Assembly (NCBI GenBank): GCA_947628385.1
Contig: CANQZS010000110.1
Span: 1 to 6,226 of the forward strand
Source: an uncultured Clostridia bacterium
Lineage (GTDB): Bacteria > Bacillota > Clostridia > Oscillospirales > Ruminococcaceae
Reading direction: 5' to 3'
Length of the DNA stretch: 6,226 nucleotides
The notes under the pieces were generated by a model. The model was given only the letters and a program-made list of their open reading frames with translations, was not told the DNA's origin and ran no database searches. This document shows, in pieces, positions 5,041 to 6,226 of the stretch. The stretch's first letter is position 1, and every line of letters starts with the position of its first letter. Made by a program: the position numbers and the translations under genes.

Positions 5041-5188
5041 TAGTTTTTACAAATATAAATGAGAATTTGCGTCGCCGCTGCGTATGACCGGAGCGCGTCC
5101 TGCGGCTCCATGACTGCGATAAGTGCCGAAAAATATATTTTGGTAAAAATTAATGCTATTATTATTTAGAAATTTGTGCAAAAAATGT
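5041..5188. other. Intergenic spacer between the divergent asd and MATE promoters
   Basis: No gene is recognised here. A GC-rich patch at about 5069-5116, with a GGAGC/GCTCC inverted repeat (5090-5094 with 5105-5109), stands out against AT-rich flanks; no T-run follows it, so it is not an obvious terminator. The rest is AT-rich and without recognisable repeats or coding signal. Confidence 0.5.
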
Positions 5189-5217
5189 TTGATATATTTT
5201 TCCGGAAACGTTATAAT
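5189..5217 (+). promoter_or_regulatory. Near-consensus sigma-A promoter for the MATE exporter gene
   Basis: TTGATA at 5189-5194, a spacer of 17 bases, and TATAAT at 5212-5217. Transcription should start near 5224, right at the foot of the leader hairpin, about 70 bases before the start codon. Confidence 0.8.
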
Positions 5218-5224
5218 AGTATTA

Positions 5225-5266
5225 GGAAGCCGCTGCTCAATGCAAATTTATCCGATCAGCGCTTCC
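5225..5266 (+). promoter_or_regulatory. Leader hairpin at the 5' end of the MATE mRNA
   Basis: GGAAGC-C-GCTG (5225-5235) pairs with CAGC-GCTTCC (5257-5266), ten base pairs with one bulged C and a 21-base loop. It starts about one base from the predicted transcription start and ends 14 bases before the ribosome binding site. No T-run follows, so it is not a terminator. It might protect the mRNA 5' end or bind a regulator; I do not recognise it as a known riboswitch. Confidence 0.5.
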
Positions 5267-5293
5267 TTAACTGTGTAAAAGGAGATGTAGCTA

Positions 5294-6226
5294 TTGGTCG
5301 CAGATCTGACGAAGGGAAAGCCCTCGTCTTTGATATGGCGGTTCACACTGCCTATGCTTATAAGCATAATTTTCCAGCAGATGTACAATATCTGTGACAG
5401 CGTTATTGCGGGGAATTTCATTGGCAGCACTCCTGCGGACGGCGAGCTTGCACTTGCCGCAGTTGGAGCGTCCTATCCGGTAACCATGCTTTTTATCCAG
5501 ATAGCGAACGGCATAAATGCAGGCTGTGCCGTGGTAATATCCCAGCTCTTCGGAGCAAAGGAATTCGTGAGAATGAAAACGGCAGTCTCTACCTCCATAA
5601 TAACAACTCTTGTGATCGCGGCGGTGCTTACTGTGGCGGGACTGTTCCTCAGCACGCCGATAATGACCGCTCTGAACACCAAGGACAACATTTTTGCCGA
5701 TTCGGTCATATATTTGCAGATATACATAGTGGGACTTATCTTCCTGTTCCTGTACAACGTCTGTACGGGAATTTTTACGGCTATGGGAGATTCAAAAACG
5801 CCGCTGGTATTCCTTATTGCCTCATCAATAGGAAATATTATCCTCGATCTTCTGCTTGTGATAGTCTTTGAAATGGGAGTCGCCGGCGTGGCATGGGCAA
5901 CGTTCATAGCTCAGGGAGCCTCTGCGGTGCTTGCTGCGGTGACATTGTTTTTCCGGCTCAGGGGGATAAAGACCACCCACAGGAGCCCGCTGTTCTCTCC
6001 TCATATGCTCAGGACCATAAGCAGGATAGCTATCCCCACCATATGTCAGCAAAGCTTTGTTTCAGTGGGAAATCTTATGATACAGGGTCTGGTGAACGAT
6101 ATGGGTTCGGCGGTAACGGCGGGATATTCCTCGGCAATAAAGCTGAACACCTTTGCCGTAAACGCTATGGCTTGCATTTCAAACGGAATAAGCTCCTATA
6201 CGGCTCAGAACATCGGCGCGGGGAAG
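5294..6226 (+). CDS. MATE-family efflux transporter (3' partial)
   Basis: MATE proteins are membrane antiporters that use a sodium or proton gradient to export drugs, dyes or metabolites. The window holds the first 311 residues of a usual ~450. The N-terminus (VADLTKGKPSSLIWRFTLPMLI then FQQMYNICDSVIAGNFIG) is the typical opening of Clostridial MATE transporters, with the conserved QQMYN-x3-D segment. Hydrophobic membrane segments follow in regular alternation, with the family-typical GxNAGCAVVISQLFGAK, FTAMGDSKTP and second-half AIPTICQQ parts, the last beginning the internal repeat. The start is TTG at 5294: GGAG at 5281-5284 is 9 bases before it, and the ATG at 5285 is followed at once by a stop. 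The gene diverges from asd with its own promoter and a leader hairpin. Its substrate cannot be told. The reading frame continues past the end of the window. Confidence 0.93.
   Translation, partial: MVADLTKGKPSSLIWRFTLPMLISIIFQQMYNICDSVIAGNFIGSTPADGELALAAVGASYPVTMLFIQIANGINAGCAVVISQLFGAKEFVRMKTAVSTSIITTLVIAAVLTVAGLFLSTPIMTALNTKDNIFADSVIYLQIYIVGLIFLFLYNVCTGIFTAMGDSKTPLVFLIASSIGNIILDLLLVIVFEMGVAGVAWATFIAQGASAVLAAVTLFFRLRGIKTTHRSPLFSPHMLRTISRIAIPTICQQSFVSVGNLMIQGLVNDMGSAVTAGYSSAIKLNTFAVNAMACISNGISSYTAQNIGAGK

Noticed and set aside
4811..5062. Open plus-strand frame of 83 codons upstream of asd
   Set aside because: It lies across the lysine aptamer and asd promoter on the opposite strand, has no good ribosome binding site, and its translation resembles no family I know.
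5218..5293. Known riboswitch (for example guanidine-type) controlling the MATE gene
   Set aside because: The leader is about 70 bases with a single hairpin and lacks the loop motifs of those classes.
5473..6052. Minus-strand open frames opposite the MATE gene
   Set aside because: The plus strand encodes a clear membrane transporter; the opposite frames are by-products.

Overview
The window looks like a chromosomal segment of a low-to-medium-GC Firmicute. The AGGAGG-type ribosome binding sites, the lysine-riboswitch-controlled asd, the CotJC-type manganese catalase and the r1t-type phage holin all suggest Clostridia, possibly a Ruminococcus-like member of the Oscillospiraceae. That assignment is inference; no rRNA or other marker is present.

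Layout. Bases 1 to about 613 are the right end of a prophage: the last 41 codons of an endolysin-like protein with an SH3-type tail, a holin, and a small membrane/coiled-coil protein. Immediately after comes a manganese catalase (CotJC family) gene that has lost its first ~60 codons. The homology begins at the metal-binding E-L-A-H motif, so the junction is best read as an attR: the phage is integrated inside the catalase gene. A strong bidirectional terminator (1053-1083) separates this fragment from the convergent lysine/diaminopimelate genes.

Bases 1108-4725 hold dapB, dapA and asd, all on the minus strand in the transcription order asd, dapA, dapB. They make tetrahydrodipicolinate from aspartyl phosphate, for lysine and peptidoglycan. 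Upstream of asd is a full control region: a perfect consensus promoter (TTGACA, 17 bp, TATAAT), a lysine riboswitch aptamer (about 4815-4981) and an intrinsic terminator (4751-4776).

Between asd and dapA sits about 860 bp of accessory DNA. It carries a RelB/DinJ-type antitoxin on the opposite strand with its own perfect consensus promoter and no visible toxin. Next to it is a 473-bp unit (3159-3631) with terminal inverted repeats built from 7-bp AGAGTTG units, holding one gene for a four-helix-bundle (23S rRNA intervening-sequence type) protein. That gene is split by a -1 frameshift exactly at an A-AAA-AAG slippery heptamer followed directly by a perfect 11-bp hairpin. This is the most unusual signal in the window.

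From 5189 to the end, divergent from asd, are a near-consensus promoter, a leader hairpin and the first 311 codons of a MATE-family multidrug/metabolite exporter that starts with TTG and runs off the window.
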